Counted from the stretch's first letter, positions 35,688 to 46,768 are shown. The stretch is 64,000 nt of DNA from SAR92 bacterium BACL16 MAG-120619-bin48 (GCA_001438605.1 LIDE01000012.1:1-64000), one strand, 5' to 3'. A program made the numbers and translations. Notes: generated by a model not told the origin, from the letters alone.

Positions 35688-37703
35688 ATGTCATCAAAAC
35701 GTCAAATTCTGGTTACCAACGCTCTTCCCTACGCCAATGCTGCGCTGCATCTTGGTCATGTATTGGAATATACGCAAACCGACGTATGGGTGCGTTTCCA
35801 GAGAATGCGCGGGCACGAATGTTACTACCTTTCTGCGGACGATGCTCACGGAACTGCGATTATGCTGAAGGCCGATGAGAAGGGTATTACGCCTGAAGAG
35901 CATATTGCGGCGATGCGTGCGATCCACGAGGCTGACTTCCGCGACTTTTATATCAGCGTCGACAATTACCACTCGACCCATTCCGATGAAAACCGCGAGC
36001 TCTCGGAGCTGATTTACAACCGCTTAAATACCAACGGCCATATTGCCAAGCGGGAAATTACACAAGCCTTTGATCCTGAAAAAAATCTGTTTCTTGCCGA
36101 CCGTTACATCAAAGGCACCTGCCCAAAGTGCAAAACCGACGATCAATACGGCGACAACTGCGAAGCCTGTGGGGCAACCTATTCGCCAACCGATCTGATT
36201 AACCCCGTGTCAGTCATTTCCGGCGCAACGCCAATTGAAAAAGCCTCTACCCACTACTTTTTCAAACTGCCTGAATTCACCCAATTTCTGAAAGAGTGGA
36301 CCCGCAGCGGCGCAGTGCAAGACGAAGTGGCCAACAAGTTGGGCGAATGGCTCGACAGTGGCCTGCAAGAGTGGGATATCAGCCGTGACGCCCCCTACTT
36401 TGGTTTTGAAATTCCCAACGCGCCGGGCAAGTACTTTTATGTTTGGCTCGACGCGCCAATAGGCTACATGGCAAGCTTTAAAAATTTCTGCGATCGAGAA
36501 AATATCGATTTCGATCATTTCTGGAAAAAAGACAGCCCAACTGAGCTCTACCATTTTATCGGCAAGGATATTGTCAATTTCCATGCGCTGTTTTGGCCCG
36601 CCATGCTCACCAGCGCCGAATTCCGCACACCGACCAAAATCTGTGTTCACGGATTCGTAACCGTCAACGGCAAGAAAATGTCCAAATCGCGCGGCACCTT
36701 TATCAATGCGCGCTGCTACTTAGACCACCTAAATCCCGAATATCTGCGCTACTACTACGCGTCGAAACTGTCCGGCTCCGTTGAAGATATCGACCTCAAT
36801 CTGGAAGATTTTCAGCAGAAAGTGAACAGCGATCTCGTTGGCAAGGTGGTCAATATTGCCAGTCGCTGTGCGAAATTTATTGCCAACGGCAACGACGGCG
36901 TACTCTCCAGCACCATTGAAAATCCAGAGCTGTGGGCTCAGGTTAGTGGCGCAGCCGACAAGATTGCCGAGCACTACGAGAACCGTGACTACAGCAAAGC
37001 GATTCGCGAAATTATGGCCCAAGCCGATGCCGCGAACGAATATATTGCGTCCAAGGAACCGTGGAAACTCAACAAAGACGAGAGCAAGAAACAGGAAGTT
37101 CAGGATATCTGTTCACTGGGCATCAATCTATTCCGCGTGATCCTCACCTACCTCAAACCGGTGCTGCCCGCCATGACTGAGGCCGGAGAGGCCTTTCTCA
37201 ATGACAGCCTGAACTGGAACTCGGTGCAGCAACCGCTGACCAACCACAAAATCAATCCTTTTGTGCCGCTGATGCAGCGCATTGAAAAAGAGAAAGTCGA
37301 CGCCATGATAGAAGCAAGTAAAGAGGAAGCCGCCAGCGCCACACTGCGCACAGGGCCACTAGTGGATGATCCTATTGCCGCCGAGATTAGCTTTGATGAC
37401 TTTATTAAAGTCGATTTACGCGTTGCGCTTATTGTCAAAGCCAACCATGTAGAAGGCGCAGAAAAGTTGCTGCAGCTGACACTGGATATCGGTGGCGAAA
37501 CGCGCAATGTGTTCTCTGGCATTAAATCGTCTTACAAACCAGAAGATCTTGAAGGCCGTCTGACTGTCTTGGTCGCCAATTTAGCGCCGCGAAAAATGCG
37601 CTTTGGTATGTCCGAGGGAATGGTTTTGGCTGCCGCGGACAGCAACGGCATTTATCTACTCGAGCCCGATAGCGGCGCACAGCCGGGCCAGCGCATCAGC
37701 TGA
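35688..37703 (+). CDS. metG: Methionine--tRNA ligase
   Basis: Class I aminoacyl-tRNA synthetase of 671 residues charging initiator and elongator tRNA-Met. The HIGH motif is HLGH at 21-24 and KMSKS at 330-334. A zinc knuckle has Cys145, Cys148, Cys158 and Cys161. The C-terminal ~100 residues form the EMAPII-like tRNA-binding domain ([20 protein letters not shown]) used for dimerisation. The ATG at 35688 gives the usual [18 protein letters not shown]-terminus. The order mrp-metG-rnf is that of Pseudomonas. Confidence 0.97.
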   Translation: MSSKRQILVTNALPYANAALHLGHVLEYTQTDVWVRFQRMRGHECYYLSADDAHGTAIMLKADEKGITPEEHIAAMRAIHEADFRDFYISVDNYHSTHSDENRELSELIYNRLNTNGHIAKREITQAFDPEKNLFLADRYIKGTCPKCKTDDQYGDNCEACGATYSPTDLINPVSVISGATPIEKASTHYFFKLPEFTQFLKEWTRSGAVQDEVANKLGEWLDSGLQEWDISRDAPYFGFEIPNAPGKYFYVWLDAPIGYMASFKNFCDRENIDFDHFWKKDSPTELYHFIGKDIVNFHALFWPAMLTSAEFRTPTKICVHGFVTVNGKKMSKSRGTFINARCYLDHLNPEYLRYYYASKLSGSVEDIDLNLEDFQQKVNSDLVGKVVNIASRCAKFIANGNDGVLSSTIENPELWAQVSGAADKIAEHYENRDYSKAIREIMAQADAANEYIASKEPWKLNKDESKKQEVQDICSLGINLFRVILTYLKPVLPAMTEAGEAFLNDSLNWNSVQQPLTNHKINPFVPLMQRIEKEKVDAMIEASKEEAASATLRTGPLVDDPIAAEISFDDFIKVDLRVALIVKANHVEGAEKLLQLTLDIGGETRNVFSGIKSSYKPEDLEGRLTVLVANLAPRKMRFGMSEGMVLAAADSNGIYLLEPDSGAQPGQRIS

Positions 37704-37837
37704 GTTGGTCGTTTTTGTTGCCCCCGCCGTAATAAATGGCGCAACTCGCTGGCCTGCGCTGGGGCAGCGGATGCTCTGTTAAAACAGTTACACTATTAGT
37801 TAGAGCCAAAAGTACTAACAACACGCACCTTATTATG

Positions 37838-37867
37838 TTGAATAGCATTAGACGATTCCACGATAAT
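37838..37867 (+). promoter_or_regulatory. Candidate promoter of the rnf/rsx operon
   Basis: TTGAAT (37838-37843) and GATAAT (37862-37867) with an 18-bp spacer, followed by AGGGCCC. It lies 33 bp before the rsxA start codon. No ribosome-binding site is obvious downstream. Confidence 0.45.
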
Positions 37868-37899
37868 AGGGCCCTTAAACCCTTTCACGTGTGCACAAC

Positions 37900-38475
37900 A
37901 TGCAAGAATTTGCCGTTATTCTGGTCAGCTCTATCTTGATCAATAACTACGTACTGGTTCAGTTTCTCGGACTGTGCCCCTTCATGGGCGTCTCGAACAA
38001 ACTGGAATCGGCCATTGGTATGGCCGCGGCAACGACGTTTGTCCTCACCTTGACCGCCATGGCCAGCTACATTGTGAATGCTCTGGTACTTGAGCCGTTG
38101 GGTCTGATCTACCTGCGCACCATTGCCTTTATTCTAGTGATCGCCGCGGTCGTGCAATTCACAAAAATGTTTATTGAAAAGACCAGCCCACTACTCTATC
38201 GCGTGTTAGGCGTCTTTTTACCGCTGATCACCACCAACTGTGCGGTACTCGGCGTAGCGCTGCAAAACACCTCGAAAGACCTTAACTTTGTGCAGTCATC
38301 CCTCTACGGATTCGGCGCCGGAGCCGGTTTTTCCCTAGTGCTTATTTTATTTTCCGCGATGCGCGAGCGTCTCGCCTCTGCTGATATTCCAGAGTCATTT
38401 AAGGGTGCCGCGATCGCCATGGTTACCGCTGGCCTAATGTCACTGGCCTTCATGGGATTTAGCGGACTCGTCTAG
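37900..38475 (+). CDS. rsxA: Rnf/Rsx electron transport complex subunit A
   Basis: A 191-residue inner-membrane protein with six helices, one of the two homologous integral subunits (A and E) of the ion-translocating ferredoxin:NAD oxidoreductase or SoxR-reducing complex. Signatures [19 protein letters not shown] and [13 protein letters not shown] are present. The latter cysteine, with one from RsxE, binds an intramembrane 2Fe-2S cluster in related complexes. A GTG at 37891 is an alternative start. It abuts rsxB without a gap. Confidence 0.95.
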   Translation: MQEFAVILVSSILINNYVLVQFLGLCPFMGVSNKLESAIGMAAATTFVLTLTAMASYIVNALVLEPLGLIYLRTIAFILVIAAVVQFTKMFIEKTSPLLYRVLGVFLPLITTNCAVLGVALQNTSKDLNFVQSSLYGFGAGAGFSLVLILFSAMRERLASADIPESFKGAAIAMVTAGLMSLAFMGFSGLV

Positions 38476-39105
38476 ATGATTGAACTTATCGCGCAAAACC
38501 CCATTCTTGCTGCACTGATTGCCCTTGTTGGACTGGCGATCATTTTTGGCGCACTCCTTGGCTTTGCCGCTGAAAAATTTAAAGTAGAAGGCAACCCTAT
38601 TGTCGAGCAAATCGATGAACTGTTGCCGCAAACACAGTGCGGGCAATGTGGATTTCCCGGCTGCCGTCCCTATGCCGAATCCATCGCCAATGGCGATGCT
38701 ATTAACAAATGCCCTCCCGGCGGACAAGCGACAATCAACGCGATTGCCAGCCTGCTCGATGTACCCGCGCCAGAATTAGACGAAGAGCACGGCCAAGAGA
38801 GCCCAGTAAGAACTGTCGCCTATATTCGCGAAGATGAGTGCATCGGCTGCACAAAGTGCATTCAGGCCTGCCCTGTTGACGCTATTCTCGGCGCAGCAAA
38901 ACTTATGCACACCGTCATTGCAGACGAATGCACCGGTTGCGATCTCTGTGTTGAGCCCTGTCCAGTAGACTGTATTGATATGCTGCCAGTGGCTGAAACC
39001 CTGACCGACTGGAGCTGGTCAATCCCGAAGAAACCCGGCCAGTTAATTGCTACCGACACCCGCGGTGAGCTCAGCCATGCTCACACACAAGGGGGTGGCG
39101 CATGA
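38476..39105 (+). CDS. rsxB: Rnf/Rsx electron transport complex subunit B (ferredoxin-like)
   Basis: A 209-residue Fe-S subunit on the cytoplasmic side. It has an N-terminal membrane helix ([18 protein letters not shown]) and a first 4Fe-4S cluster from Cys55, Cys58, Cys63 and Cys79. Two bacterial-ferredoxin 4Fe-4S motifs follow: Cys122/125/128/132 and Cys152/155/158/162. All ligands are present. It overlaps rsxC by 4 bp. Clusters would be supplied by the Isc system in this window. Confidence 0.96.
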   Translation: MIELIAQNPILAALIALVGLAIIFGALLGFAAEKFKVEGNPIVEQIDELLPQTQCGQCGFPGCRPYAESIANGDAINKCPPGGQATINAIASLLDVPAPELDEEHGQESPVRTVAYIREDECIGCTKCIQACPVDAILGAAKLMHTVIADECTGCDLCVEPCPVDCIDMLPVAETLTDWSWSIPKKPGQLIATDTRGELSHAHTQGGGA

Positions 39106-40835
39106 GTCAAACGTGGGTCACACCGGGTGGCGTACATCCGCCGGAAAATAAGCACCAGTCCCTAACACAGAGCATAGGCGTGCTGCCGCTGCCGGAAAAG
39201 TTGGTCGTTCCCCTCAACCAGCATATCGGTGCGCCAGCCATTCCCTGCGTCGAAGTGGGTCAAAAGGTATTAAAAGGCGAGGTGATCGCCAAGGCCGCCG
39301 GCACTGTCAGTATTCCAATGCATGCGCCGTCGTCTGGTGTTGTCAGTGCCATTGAACACCGCCCCATTGCCCATGCATCCGGCATGCTTGCGCCTTGCAT
39401 TGAAATTACTACAGACGGCGAAGACCGCTGGATCGCCCATGAAGGCGTCGACGATTACGAACATCTCGCGCCGCGAAAATTGCTCGAAATAATTGCCAAT
39501 GCCGGTATTTCAGGTATGGGTGGCGCGGGTTTCCCCTCCGCAGTGAAGCTCAATCCCGGGCGTCAACGGCCAATTCTTACCTTGATTGTCAATGCCACAG
39601 AGTGCGAGCCCTATATCACCGCCGACGATTCTGCTATTCGTGAGCGCGCCGCTGAAATTGTTGAAGGCATAAAAATTCTCAGTGCCATTCTCGATCACCC
39701 CGATAATATTTTTATCGGCATTGAAGACAATAAACCGGAAGCCATCGAAGCCCTTGCCCCCCACGTTGAGGGCACCGGTATTTCGGTTGTGTCATTTCCG
39801 ACCAAATACCCATCGGGTGGCGAAAAGCAGCTAATCTATATCCTCACCGGCAAGGAAATTCCGTCCGGCAAGCTGCCTGCTGATCTCGGCATGGTCTGTA
39901 TTAATATCGGAACAACCTACGCCATCAAACGGGCTGTGGTGAATGGTGAGCCGCTGATCTCCCGTGTGACAACGGTCACCGGTGATGCTGTCGGCGTTCA
40001 GCGCAACTATGAAACGTTAATCGGCACACCGGTCAGCCACCTGCTGGCCCACTCGGCATTCGATGAAAAAGCCTGCAGCCGAGTCATTATGGGTGGCCCA
40101 ATGATGGGCTTCACCCTGCCGTCTGCAGACGTGCCGATCGTTAAAACCACCAACTGCATTCTGGCCCCCAGCTATGCCGAGATCCCCGATGACGAGCCGG
40201 CGCAGCCCTGTATCCGCTGTGGCATGTGTGCAGAAGCCTGTCCCGTCTCCCTGCTGCCGCAACAGCTGTTCTGGTACTCCCAAGCACAAGACCACGAGCG
40301 CCTCGAAGCGCACAACCTCTTTGACTGCATCGAATGTGGTGCCTGCTCCTATGTGTGCCCAAGCAATATTCCACTGGTGCAATACTATCGCGCCAGCAAA
40401 AGTGAAATACGCAAGGCCCGCGCCGAGAAGGTAAAGTCAGATCACGCCCGCGAGCGCTTTGAATTCCACAAACTGCGCATGGAACAGGCCGAGCGGGAAA
40501 AAGAAGAAAAGCGCACAGCGCGCCGTGAGGCCGCTTTGCAGGCCAGTGCAGCGCCAAGCAACCCTTCAAGCTCTGTGCCAAGCTCATCGGCAGCCGACAT
40601 TATTGCCGCAGCACAGGCGCGAGCCGCTGCCAAGCAAGCAACGCCGGAGCAACAGCAAGCGCAGCTCGAACGCACCATCGCCGCGGCTGAACAGCGCTTA
40701 ATCGTCGCCGAGCAAAAACTCGCTGAAGCGATCGAAAAAGGCAGCGCCAATCAGTCCGTGCTGAGTGCAGCCGTAGAAAATACTCGCCAAAAATTAGAGC
40801 AAGCCAAGGCAAAGCTCGCGGAGCTGACAGCATAA
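39102..40835 (+). CDS. rsxC: Rnf/Rsx electron transport complex subunit C
   Basis: 577 residues. RsxC holds FMN and NADH-binding elements ([44 protein letters not shown]) and two 4Fe-4S motifs ([12 protein letters not shown] and [12 protein letters not shown]). After them comes a ~145-residue Ala/Glu/Gln-rich tail, predicted coiled coil. The tail is shorter than in the ~740-770-residue enterobacterial and Pseudomonas proteins, where it carries extra repeats. It overlaps rsxD by TAATG. Confidence 0.95.
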   Translation: MSQTWVTPGGVHPPENKHQSLTQSIGVLPLPEKLVVPLNQHIGAPAIPCVEVGQKVLKGEVIAKAAGTVSIPMHAPSSGVVSAIEHRPIAHASGMLAPCIEITTDGEDRWIAHEGVDDYEHLAPRKLLEIIANAGISGMGGAGFPSAVKLNPGRQRPILTLIVNATECEPYITADDSAIRERAAEIVEGIKILSAILDHPDNIFIGIEDNKPEAIEALAPHVEGTGISVVSFPTKYPSGGEKQLIYILTGKEIPSGKLPADLGMVCINIGTTYAIKRAVVNGEPLISRVTTVTGDAVGVQRNYETLIGTPVSHLLAHSAFDEKACSRVIMGGPMMGFTLPSADVPIVKTTNCILAPSYAEIPDDEPAQPCIRCGMCAEACPVSLLPQQLFWYSQAQDHERLEAHNLFDCIECGACSYVCPSNIPLVQYYRASKSEIRKARAEKVKSDHARERFEFHKLRMEQAEREKEEKRTARREAALQASAAPSNPSSSVPSSSAADIIAAAQARAAAKQATPEQQQAQLERTIAAAEQRLIVAEQKLAEAIEKGSANQSVLSAAVENTRQKLEQAKAKLAELTA

Positions 40836-41899
40836 TGGCATTCAAACAGGTCACCTCACCCCACGCCCACAGTGCACAAAAAACCAGCAATGTGATGCAA
40901 CTCGTTTTATTGGCCACCGTTCCAGGATTGGTCGCCTTAACGTGGCAGTTCGGCTGGGGCAGTATCATTAACGTGCTCCTCGCGTCCATTACCGCTGTCG
41001 TCTGCGAAGCGGCAATTGTGCATTTGCGCGGGCGCTCGGTGGCGTTTTATGTGTCGGACTACAGTGCCTTAGTGACCGCCGTTCTACTCGGCATTGCCCT
41101 GCCGCCACTAGCGCCTTGGTGGGTGATTGTGGTCGGCACGGTGTTTTCCATTGTGATTGCCAAACAGCTCTACGGTGGCCTCGGTTACAACCCGTTCAAC
41201 CCCGCCATGGTGGGCTATGTGGTTGTGCTGATTTCGTTTCCCATCCAGATGACAACCTGGGTCACGCCGCTGGCGCTTCTGCCCGAGGGCGTGAGCCATC
41301 CCGGATTAATAGAATCGCTGCACATTGTGTTTAGCGGCTACACCCCCGCAGATGGCGTAACCGGCGCCACTCCCCTCGACAGTTTTAAACACAGCAGCGG
41401 CCTGTTAGTCGACCAAATTTACCAGCGCGACCCGCTGTTTGCTCAGGGAATATGGGCTGGCGCAGGCTGGGAATGGGTCAACCTCGGCTTTTTACTCGGC
41501 GGCCTGCTATTGATCGCTAAGCGTATTTTTACCTGGCACGGCCCAGTCGGAATGCTCGGCGCCCTCGCGCTCATGTCCGCGCTTTTTTGGGATTCAGGCA
41601 GCTCCACAAGCCCTGGCTCACCCGTTATGCATCTCTTGAGCGGGGCGACAATGCTCGGAGCATTCTTTATTTTGACCGACCCAGTCTCCTCCGCCGTGAG
41701 TAATCGAGGACGATTGATTTATGGCATATTGATTGGTCTGTTAGTGTTTATTATTCGCGCATGGGGCAACTACCCAGACGCCGTTGCCTTCGCAGTCTTG
41801 CTGGCCAATTTTGCCGCACCGTTTATCGACAACTACACCCTGCCGCGCACCTACGGCCACACTGATCGACGTCGCGCCACCGAGAAGGAGGAAGGCTAA
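40835..41899 (+). CDS. rsxD: Rnf/Rsx electron transport complex subunit D
   Basis: A 354-residue membrane subunit with about nine helices, homologous to NqrB. The site for covalently bound FMN is expected at the Thr of TGATPLD (in DGVTGATPLDSF). Conserved GGLGYNPFNPAMVGYV and LTDPVSSAVSNRGRL are present. It overlaps rsxG by TAATG. Confidence 0.95.
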   Translation: MAFKQVTSPHAHSAQKTSNVMQLVLLATVPGLVALTWQFGWGSIINVLLASITAVVCEAAIVHLRGRSVAFYVSDYSALVTAVLLGIALPPLAPWWVIVVGTVFSIVIAKQLYGGLGYNPFNPAMVGYVVVLISFPIQMTTWVTPLALLPEGVSHPGLIESLHIVFSGYTPADGVTGATPLDSFKHSSGLLVDQIYQRDPLFAQGIWAGAGWEWVNLGFLLGGLLLIAKRIFTWHGPVGMLGALALMSALFWDSGSSTSPGSPVMHLLSGATMLGAFFILTDPVSSAVSNRGRLIYGILIGLLVFIIRAWGNYPDAVAFAVLLANFAAPFIDNYTLPRTYGHTDRRRATEKEEG

Positions 41900-42561
41900 T
41901 GATTTTAAAATCAATGCGATTCAATAGCATCGCCCTCGCTATCTTCGCCCTGGTAACGGCACTGGTCTTGGCGGGTACCAACGAACTGACCCGTGAGCGT
42001 ATTGCCGACGCAGAACGCCAGGCGGCGCAGCGCGCACTGCTGGAAATTATTCCTCTGGAGCGCCACAACAACGATCTTTTAATGGATGTGCAGCCAGTTC
42101 CAGAACAGTATTGGGCGCTACTGGGATTAAAGAAAGGCGGCAATATCCATATTGCTCGAGACAACGGCCAACCCGTCGCAGCGATTATTCCCACCGTCAC
42201 GGGCGATGGCTACAGCGGTGACATTTCAATGATTATCGGGATTAATTTCGACGGTACAATTGCAGGTGTGCGCGTGGTCGATCACCATGAAACACCGGGA
42301 CTTGGCGACAAAGTTGATCTGAAAAAAAGCGATTGGATCCTCAGCTTTAATGGTAAGTCTTTGACCAATCCCACTGCGGATCGATGGAAAGTGCGTAAAG
42401 AAGGCGGTGATTTCGATCAGTTTACAGGAGCCACTATCACTCCTCGCGCCGTGATCTCCCAGCTCGTAAATGCGCTAGAATACTTTAATCGCGACAGTGA
42501 ACGTTTATTGCAAGTGAGCGCAGAACACTTGGCACAGGAACAACAAAAGGCAAGCCAATGA
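41899..42561 (+). CDS. rsxG: Rnf/Rsx electron transport complex subunit G
   Basis: 220 residues with an N-terminal membrane anchor ([19 protein letters not shown]) and a periplasmic FMN-binding domain. The covalent flavinylation motif is FTGATITP (S/TGAT), preceded by [11 protein letters not shown]. The arrangement matches the family. It overlaps rsxE by 4 bp (ATGA). Confidence 0.95.
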   Translation: MILKSMRFNSIALAIFALVTALVLAGTNELTRERIADAERQAAQRALLEIIPLERHNNDLLMDVQPVPEQYWALLGLKKGGNIHIARDNGQPVAAIIPTVTGDGYSGDISMIIGINFDGTIAGVRVVDHHETPGLGDKVDLKKSDWILSFNGKSLTNPTADRWKVRKEGGDFDQFTGATITPRAVISQLVNALEYFNRDSERLLQVSAEHLAQEQQKASQ

Positions 42562-43271
42562 GCGACGTCAGTATTTCCCAAGTCACTAAAAATGGACTTT
42601 GGACAAACAACCCCGCCCTAGTTCAACTGCTCGGACTCTGCCCACTACTGGCTGTCACCGGCACTGTGGTCAATGCCCTCGGGCTAGGCATTGCTACGAT
42701 GATGGTGCTGATCGGCTCCAACAGCATCGTTTCACTGATTCGTCATCATGTCAGCGACGCCGTGCGACTGCCCGCCTTTGTCATCATTATCGCCGCATTT
42801 GTTACCTGCGCCGAACTGTTAATGAAAGCCTACACCTACGATCTCTTCCAAATTCTCGGCATCTTTATTCCACTTATCGTTACCAACTGTGCCATCCTTG
42901 GACGAGCGGAAGCCTTTGCCAGCAGGCAACCACTGGGTTACGCCGCGCTGGATGGCTTTATGATGGGGCTGGGCTTCTTGTTAGTCCTAGTGTTATTGGG
43001 CGCAATTCGCGAACTGTTCGGCCAAGGCACCCTGTTCGATAGCATGCATTTACTGTTTGGCCCTGTCGCAAAAGACTGGACACTGCGACCATTCGGCGAA
43101 AACTACAGTTTCTTGGTCGCCGTGTTGCCGCCGGGGGCATTTATTGTCACCGGACTGTTAATCGCCGGAAAAAACAGCATCGACGCAGCGTTCAAGCGCC
43201 GTGCCGACAGACACAAGCATCGTCCCGTGAAGGGCGCAAAACGGATTAGAACGACAGGCAATATTGCCTGA
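42558..43271 (+). CDS. rsxE: Rnf/Rsx electron transport complex subunit E
   Basis: A 237-residue six-helix integral subunit, paralogue of RsxA. Signatures [19 protein letters not shown] and [17 protein letters not shown] are present. It closes the rsx operon. In E. coli and Pseudomonas nth follows rsxE; here a ThDP-dependent enzyme begins 29 bp downstream on the same strand instead. Confidence 0.95.
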   Translation: MSDVSISQVTKNGLWTNNPALVQLLGLCPLLAVTGTVVNALGLGIATMMVLIGSNSIVSLIRHHVSDAVRLPAFVIIIAAFVTCAELLMKAYTYDLFQILGIFIPLIVTNCAILGRAEAFASRQPLGYAALDGFMMGLGFLLVLVLLGAIRELFGQGTLFDSMHLLFGPVAKDWTLRPFGENYSFLVAVLPPGAFIVTGLLIAGKNSIDAAFKRRADRHKHRPVKGAKRIRTTGNIA

Positions 43272-43300
43272 CAGTTAGACCACAAAGGACGTTGGTAGCA

Positions 43301-45031
43301 ATGAATAAAACAGGCGCATGGTTGGTGCGATATGCGTTAGAGCAGCTCGGCATCAACCACACCTTTGGCATTCCGGGTGTACAGAATGCTGAAATTTACG
43401 ATCAACTCAGCCAATCCGACAGCATTACGCCGCACCTCGTCAATCATGAGATGAGCGCGGCTTTTATGGCGGATGCTGTCAGTCGCACCCACGCCGGTAG
43501 CATAGGCGCCATGGTGATTGTCTCTGGCTCCAGCGTTACCCACAGCGCCAGCGGCATTGGCGAAGCACTGCTGGCTGGGGTGCCCATGTTAATTATTGCC
43601 GGAAGTGGTCACCGCGATCAGGTACCGCAAATTGACCAAGAACAGATCGTCAAAGCGCTGACCAAAGCCTACTTTAAAATTGACGCGCACAAACAGATTG
43701 TCGAGACACTCTTCCACGCCTACAGCATAGCGACCGGTGACAGCCCAGGACCGGTGTTTGTTGAAATACCACTGCATATTCAGCTGCTCAGCGCAGATGT
43801 TGACGACCCCCTGCCCAGCCATCCAGCGGCCCCCAAAAACCCTGAACTCATCGTCAGCGACGCCGACATCACCGCCGCCGCAACGCAGTTATTGCAGGCA
43901 AAAAATCCAGGCATACTCGTCGGTTGGGGTGCAGTTGACGCCCATGCAGAGCTGATTGCCGTCGCTGAACATATCGCCGCGCCTGTTTGCACCACCCTCT
44001 CGGGCATCAGCAGTTTCCCAGCGTCACACCCCCTGCATGCAGGCATGTTGTTTGGCCCAGCCGCCGTTCCAAGCGCCGAGAACGCCTTCAATGACTGCGA
44101 CTGTCTCATCGCCATTGGCACCGACTTCAGCAATATTGATACCGCCAGCGGCAGCGCCGAGCCACCGGAGATGCTGATTCATATTGACCGCAACGAGCAG
44201 ACATTTAACCAGCGATACGACGCTAAAATCACCCTCTGCGGCAGCCCCAAAGAGGTGCTTACAGCACTGCTCTACAAACTGCAAGAGCAGATGCATTCAC
44301 CGCGCGACGCTGGCGAAATAGTGGCCGCGATCAAGCGCGACAAACTGGCACTGAAAAATGACTGGTACAACCACAACAGCAAGGGCCGAGTGAATCCTGC
44401 GGTATTCTTTGATCATCTCCGCGACTGCCTAAAAGACGACGCCATTATTGTTACCGACGATGGCAACCATACCTTTTTGGCCGCCGAGCTTATGCCAATC
44501 AATCATCCGCGCGGCTTTATTTCACCCTCAAAATTTAATGCGATGGGCTACTGTATACCGGCCGTAAACGCCGCTAAATTGGTTAATCCCGAGAAACAGG
44601 TGGTGGGTATTGTCGGCGACGGCGCCATGTTGATGACGGGCATGGAGGCACTGACGGGTGTGCGCAACAACCTTGGCACCATATACTGTATTTTTAACGA
44701 TGGGCAGCTCTCGCGCATCACCCAAAGCCAACAGGTCAACGACCGTCAGCGCAAGTACACGAAAGTTGGCAATGTCAATTGGGGTGCTTTTGCGGACGCC
44801 ATCGACTGCGGCTACATTCCCATCACCAACAATAACGATGTCGCGACAGGCCTGCGCCACGCGCTCGAAACTGCCGCGCAGGGGCAACCCGTATTTGTCG
44901 ATATCGCTATCGATTATTCGCGGCGCAGCAATTACGCCCTGGGTGTGGTGAAGGCAAATTTGGCCAAGTTTTCAGGACGGGACAAACTGCGCATCGTCAG
45001 CCGGGCCATCGTGCGCAAGTTTATCGGCTGA
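43301..45031 (+). CDS. Thiamine-diphosphate enzyme of the acetolactate synthase/decarboxylase superfamily, substrate unknown
   Basis: 576 residues with the three-domain layout: N-terminal Pyr domain with the catalytic glutamate Glu50 (LVNHEMSAAFMADA), a central Rossmann domain (LVGWGAVDAHAELI), and a C-terminal PP domain with the ThDP motif GDGAMLMTGMEAL ending in FNDGQLS. It may be an acetolactate synthase-like, benzaldehyde lyase-like or oxalyl-CoA decarboxylase-like enzyme; I cannot decide. No small regulatory subunit is adjacent, arguing against IlvBH. The ATG at 43301 has AGGA upstream. A TTG at 43292 is in frame. It may be cotranscribed with rsx. Confidence 0.85.
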   Translation: MNKTGAWLVRYALEQLGINHTFGIPGVQNAEIYDQLSQSDSITPHLVNHEMSAAFMADAVSRTHAGSIGAMVIVSGSSVTHSASGIGEALLAGVPMLIIAGSGHRDQVPQIDQEQIVKALTKAYFKIDAHKQIVETLFHAYSIATGDSPGPVFVEIPLHIQLLSADVDDPLPSHPAAPKNPELIVSDADITAAATQLLQAKNPGILVGWGAVDAHAELIAVAEHIAAPVCTTLSGISSFPASHPLHAGMLFGPAAVPSAENAFNDCDCLIAIGTDFSNIDTASGSAEPPEMLIHIDRNEQTFNQRYDAKITLCGSPKEVLTALLYKLQEQMHSPRDAGEIVAAIKRDKLALKNDWYNHNSKGRVNPAVFFDHLRDCLKDDAIIVTDDGNHTFLAAELMPINHPRGFISPSKFNAMGYCIPAVNAAKLVNPEKQVVGIVGDGAMLMTGMEALTGVRNNLGTIYCIFNDGQLSRITQSQQVNDRQRKYTKVGNVNWGAFADAIDCGYIPITNNNDVATGLRHALETAAQGQPVFVDIAIDYSRRSNYALGVVKANLAKFSGRDKLRIVSRAIVRKFIG

Positions 45032-45037
45032 CGACAC

Positions 45038-45490
45038 TCAGTAATTATCGAGATCTTTGTCGAACAACATATCGATATTGCGAAACGCTTTAAACTCTAA
45101 ATGATTGCCGCTGGGGTCGCTCACAAACAGCGTGGCCTGCTCGCCTTTGCGGCCTTCAAAGCGAATATAGGGGGCAATCACAAAACGCATCTCCAGCGCT
45201 TCAAGCCGCGACACCAACTGCTCGTACTTGTCCCAGTCCAAAATAACGCCAAAGTGTGATGCCGGCACTGCATGGCCGTCCACTGCATTGGTCGCCGCAG
45301 ACGGATGGTCTTCTGGCGCGACCAGATGGGCCACCAACTGATGTCCAAAAAAATCAAAATCGATCCAGCGATCAGACTCCCGACCTGTGCCACACCCTAA
45401 CGTACCGCCGTAAAAAGCGCGGGCTGCCTCAAGATCAGTCACCGGAAACGCAAGGTGAAAACGTGGATAGTCTGCCGAGAGAGTGGTCAT
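45038..45490 (-). CDS. VOC (glyoxalase/dioxygenase-fold) protein
   Basis: A 150-residue protein with the paired beta-alpha-beta-beta-beta modules of the vicinal-oxygen-chelate fold. It begins FHLAFPVTDLEAARAFYGGTLGC and ends with FVSDPSGNHLEFKAF. Candidate metal ligands are His13 (start), His in the ASHFGVIL segment and Glu in the LEFKAF strand. This resembles a small, widely distributed subgroup of uncharacterised VOC proteins. It converges with the ThDP enzyme; no pathway is implied. Confidence 0.82.
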   Translation of the reverse strand: MTTLSADYPRFHLAFPVTDLEAARAFYGGTLGCGTGRESDRWIDFDFFGHQLVAHLVAPEDHPSAATNAVDGHAVPASHFGVILDWDKYEQLVSRLEALEMRFVIAPYIRFEGRKGEQATLFVSDPSGNHLEFKAFRNIDMLFDKDLDNY

Positions 45491-45577
45491 TTTTTTTATC
45501 TACCTAAAGGTTGCGGAAGCTCGAGCTGTCAGCTCAGTTATAAAAATTTATAGAGAAAGTCTGTTTTGTTGAAGCCT

Positions 45578-46540
45578 TCACCACGGCAGCGCATCCAGAT
45601 CAACATTGCCGCCACTCAGAATAATGGCCACGCGCTTGCCATAAAAAAGCTCAGGATTTTCCATTATAGCGGCGAGACATACCGCGGAAGACGGTTCAAC
45701 AATAATTTTTAAACGCATCCAAATCAGGCGCATCGCCTTCACAATGCTCTCTTCAGAGGCGAGTAATATATCGTCAACCTGCTGGTACATAATGTCAAAG
45801 TTGCGCACCCCAACCGTTGACCGCAAACCGTCAGCGATAGTCTTTGGCGTTTGCTCCGCGACCCGAACGCCGCTTTTAAAACCCTGCCACGCATCACTGG
45901 CGCCAGCGGGTTCTGCTCCAATCACCTGAATGGTCTTGCCTGTCTTGTCCGCCCAAGCTTTTGTAGCGATAGCCGTGCCAGACAGTAGTCCGCCGCCGCC
46001 CACCGGCGCCATAATAATGTCCGGCAGTGCATCGGTCTGACATTGGCGCAACAGTTCCAGCGCAGCCGTGCCTTGGCCTGCAATAATTTGATCGTTGTCA
46101 TAGGGATGAACCAGCAGGCAACCGCGAGCCTCCATCTGCTCGGCAACGGTCCCTTCGCGGGCTTCCATCGTTGGAAGGCACTCAATAACAGTTGCCCCAT
46201 AGCCTGCTACGGCAGCTTTTTTTACGATGGGCGCATTGCTCGGCATCACCACCGTACACTCAGTACCGCGCAGTGCAGCAGCCCATGCCAGAGCTGCACC
46301 GTGATTTCCAGAGGAGTGAGTGATTACTCCCCTTTTAAGATCTGCGGCATCCATGGAGTAAAGCGCATTGCAACCACCGCGGGCCTTAAAGGCGCCCACT
46401 TTCTGCAAATTTTCAGCTTTAAAGGAAAGTTCGCAGCCAAACAATTTGTTGACCTGCTCGCTACTCATAACGGGCGTTTCGTGAATGTGCGGTTTAATCC
46501 GCTGGTGAGCTTGTTCGATATCGCGAAACGTTACGGGCAT
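45578..46540 (-). CDS. PLP-dependent serine/threonine dehydratase-like enzyme
   Basis: A 320-residue fold-type II PLP enzyme. The Schiff-base lysine is Lys52 (VGAFKARGG). The phosphate-binding and substrate loops are SSGNHGAALAW and VGGGGLLSG. It has no C-terminal ACT regulatory domain, so it resembles catabolic threonine dehydratases, serine racemases and threo-3-hydroxyaspartate dehydratases rather than IlvA. The ATG at 46540 gives the family's N-terminus MPVTFRDIEQAHQRIKPHIHETPV. It is divergent from corA. Confidence 0.9.
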   Translation of the reverse strand: MPVTFRDIEQAHQRIKPHIHETPVMSSEQVNKLFGCELSFKAENLQKVGAFKARGGCNALYSMDAADLKRGVITHSSGNHGAALAWAAALRGTECTVVMPSNAPIVKKAAVAGYGATVIECLPTMEAREGTVAEQMEARGCLLVHPYDNDQIIAGQGTAALELLRQCQTDALPDIIMAPVGGGGLLSGTAIATKAWADKTGKTIQVIGAEPAGASDAWQGFKSGVRVAEQTPKTIADGLRSTVGVRNFDIMYQQVDDILLASEESIVKAMRLIWMRLKIIVEPSSAVCLAAIMENPELFYGKRVAIILSGGNVDLDALPW

Positions 46541-46740
46541 GGAATACTCTGTTTTAGTCTGTTTTAAGTGTCGAGACATCCCAGTCTTGAGGGTAAAGCT
46601 AACTCCGGCGCCAAGCTTAAACCAGTTGCGACGTTTTAACTATTCGCCTGTCAAAAAACGATTCAACCGAGCCCGTAAATGTCAGTGTTAAACTTTTTCC
46701 GATTAGCCTCACTTGCCCTATACTGGTGCTGGTATTTTTA

Positions 46741-46768
46741 GTGGCTAAAGTGCGGCGGCTAGAGTGCG
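46741..46768. repeat. Imperfect 14-bp direct duplication upstream of corA
   Basis: GTGGCTAAAGTGCG (46741-46754) is followed directly by GCGGCTAGAGTGCG (46755-46768), 12 of 14 positions identical. It lies 38 bp before the corA start codon, in the 265-bp divergent gap with the dehydratase gene. Confidence 0.65.
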
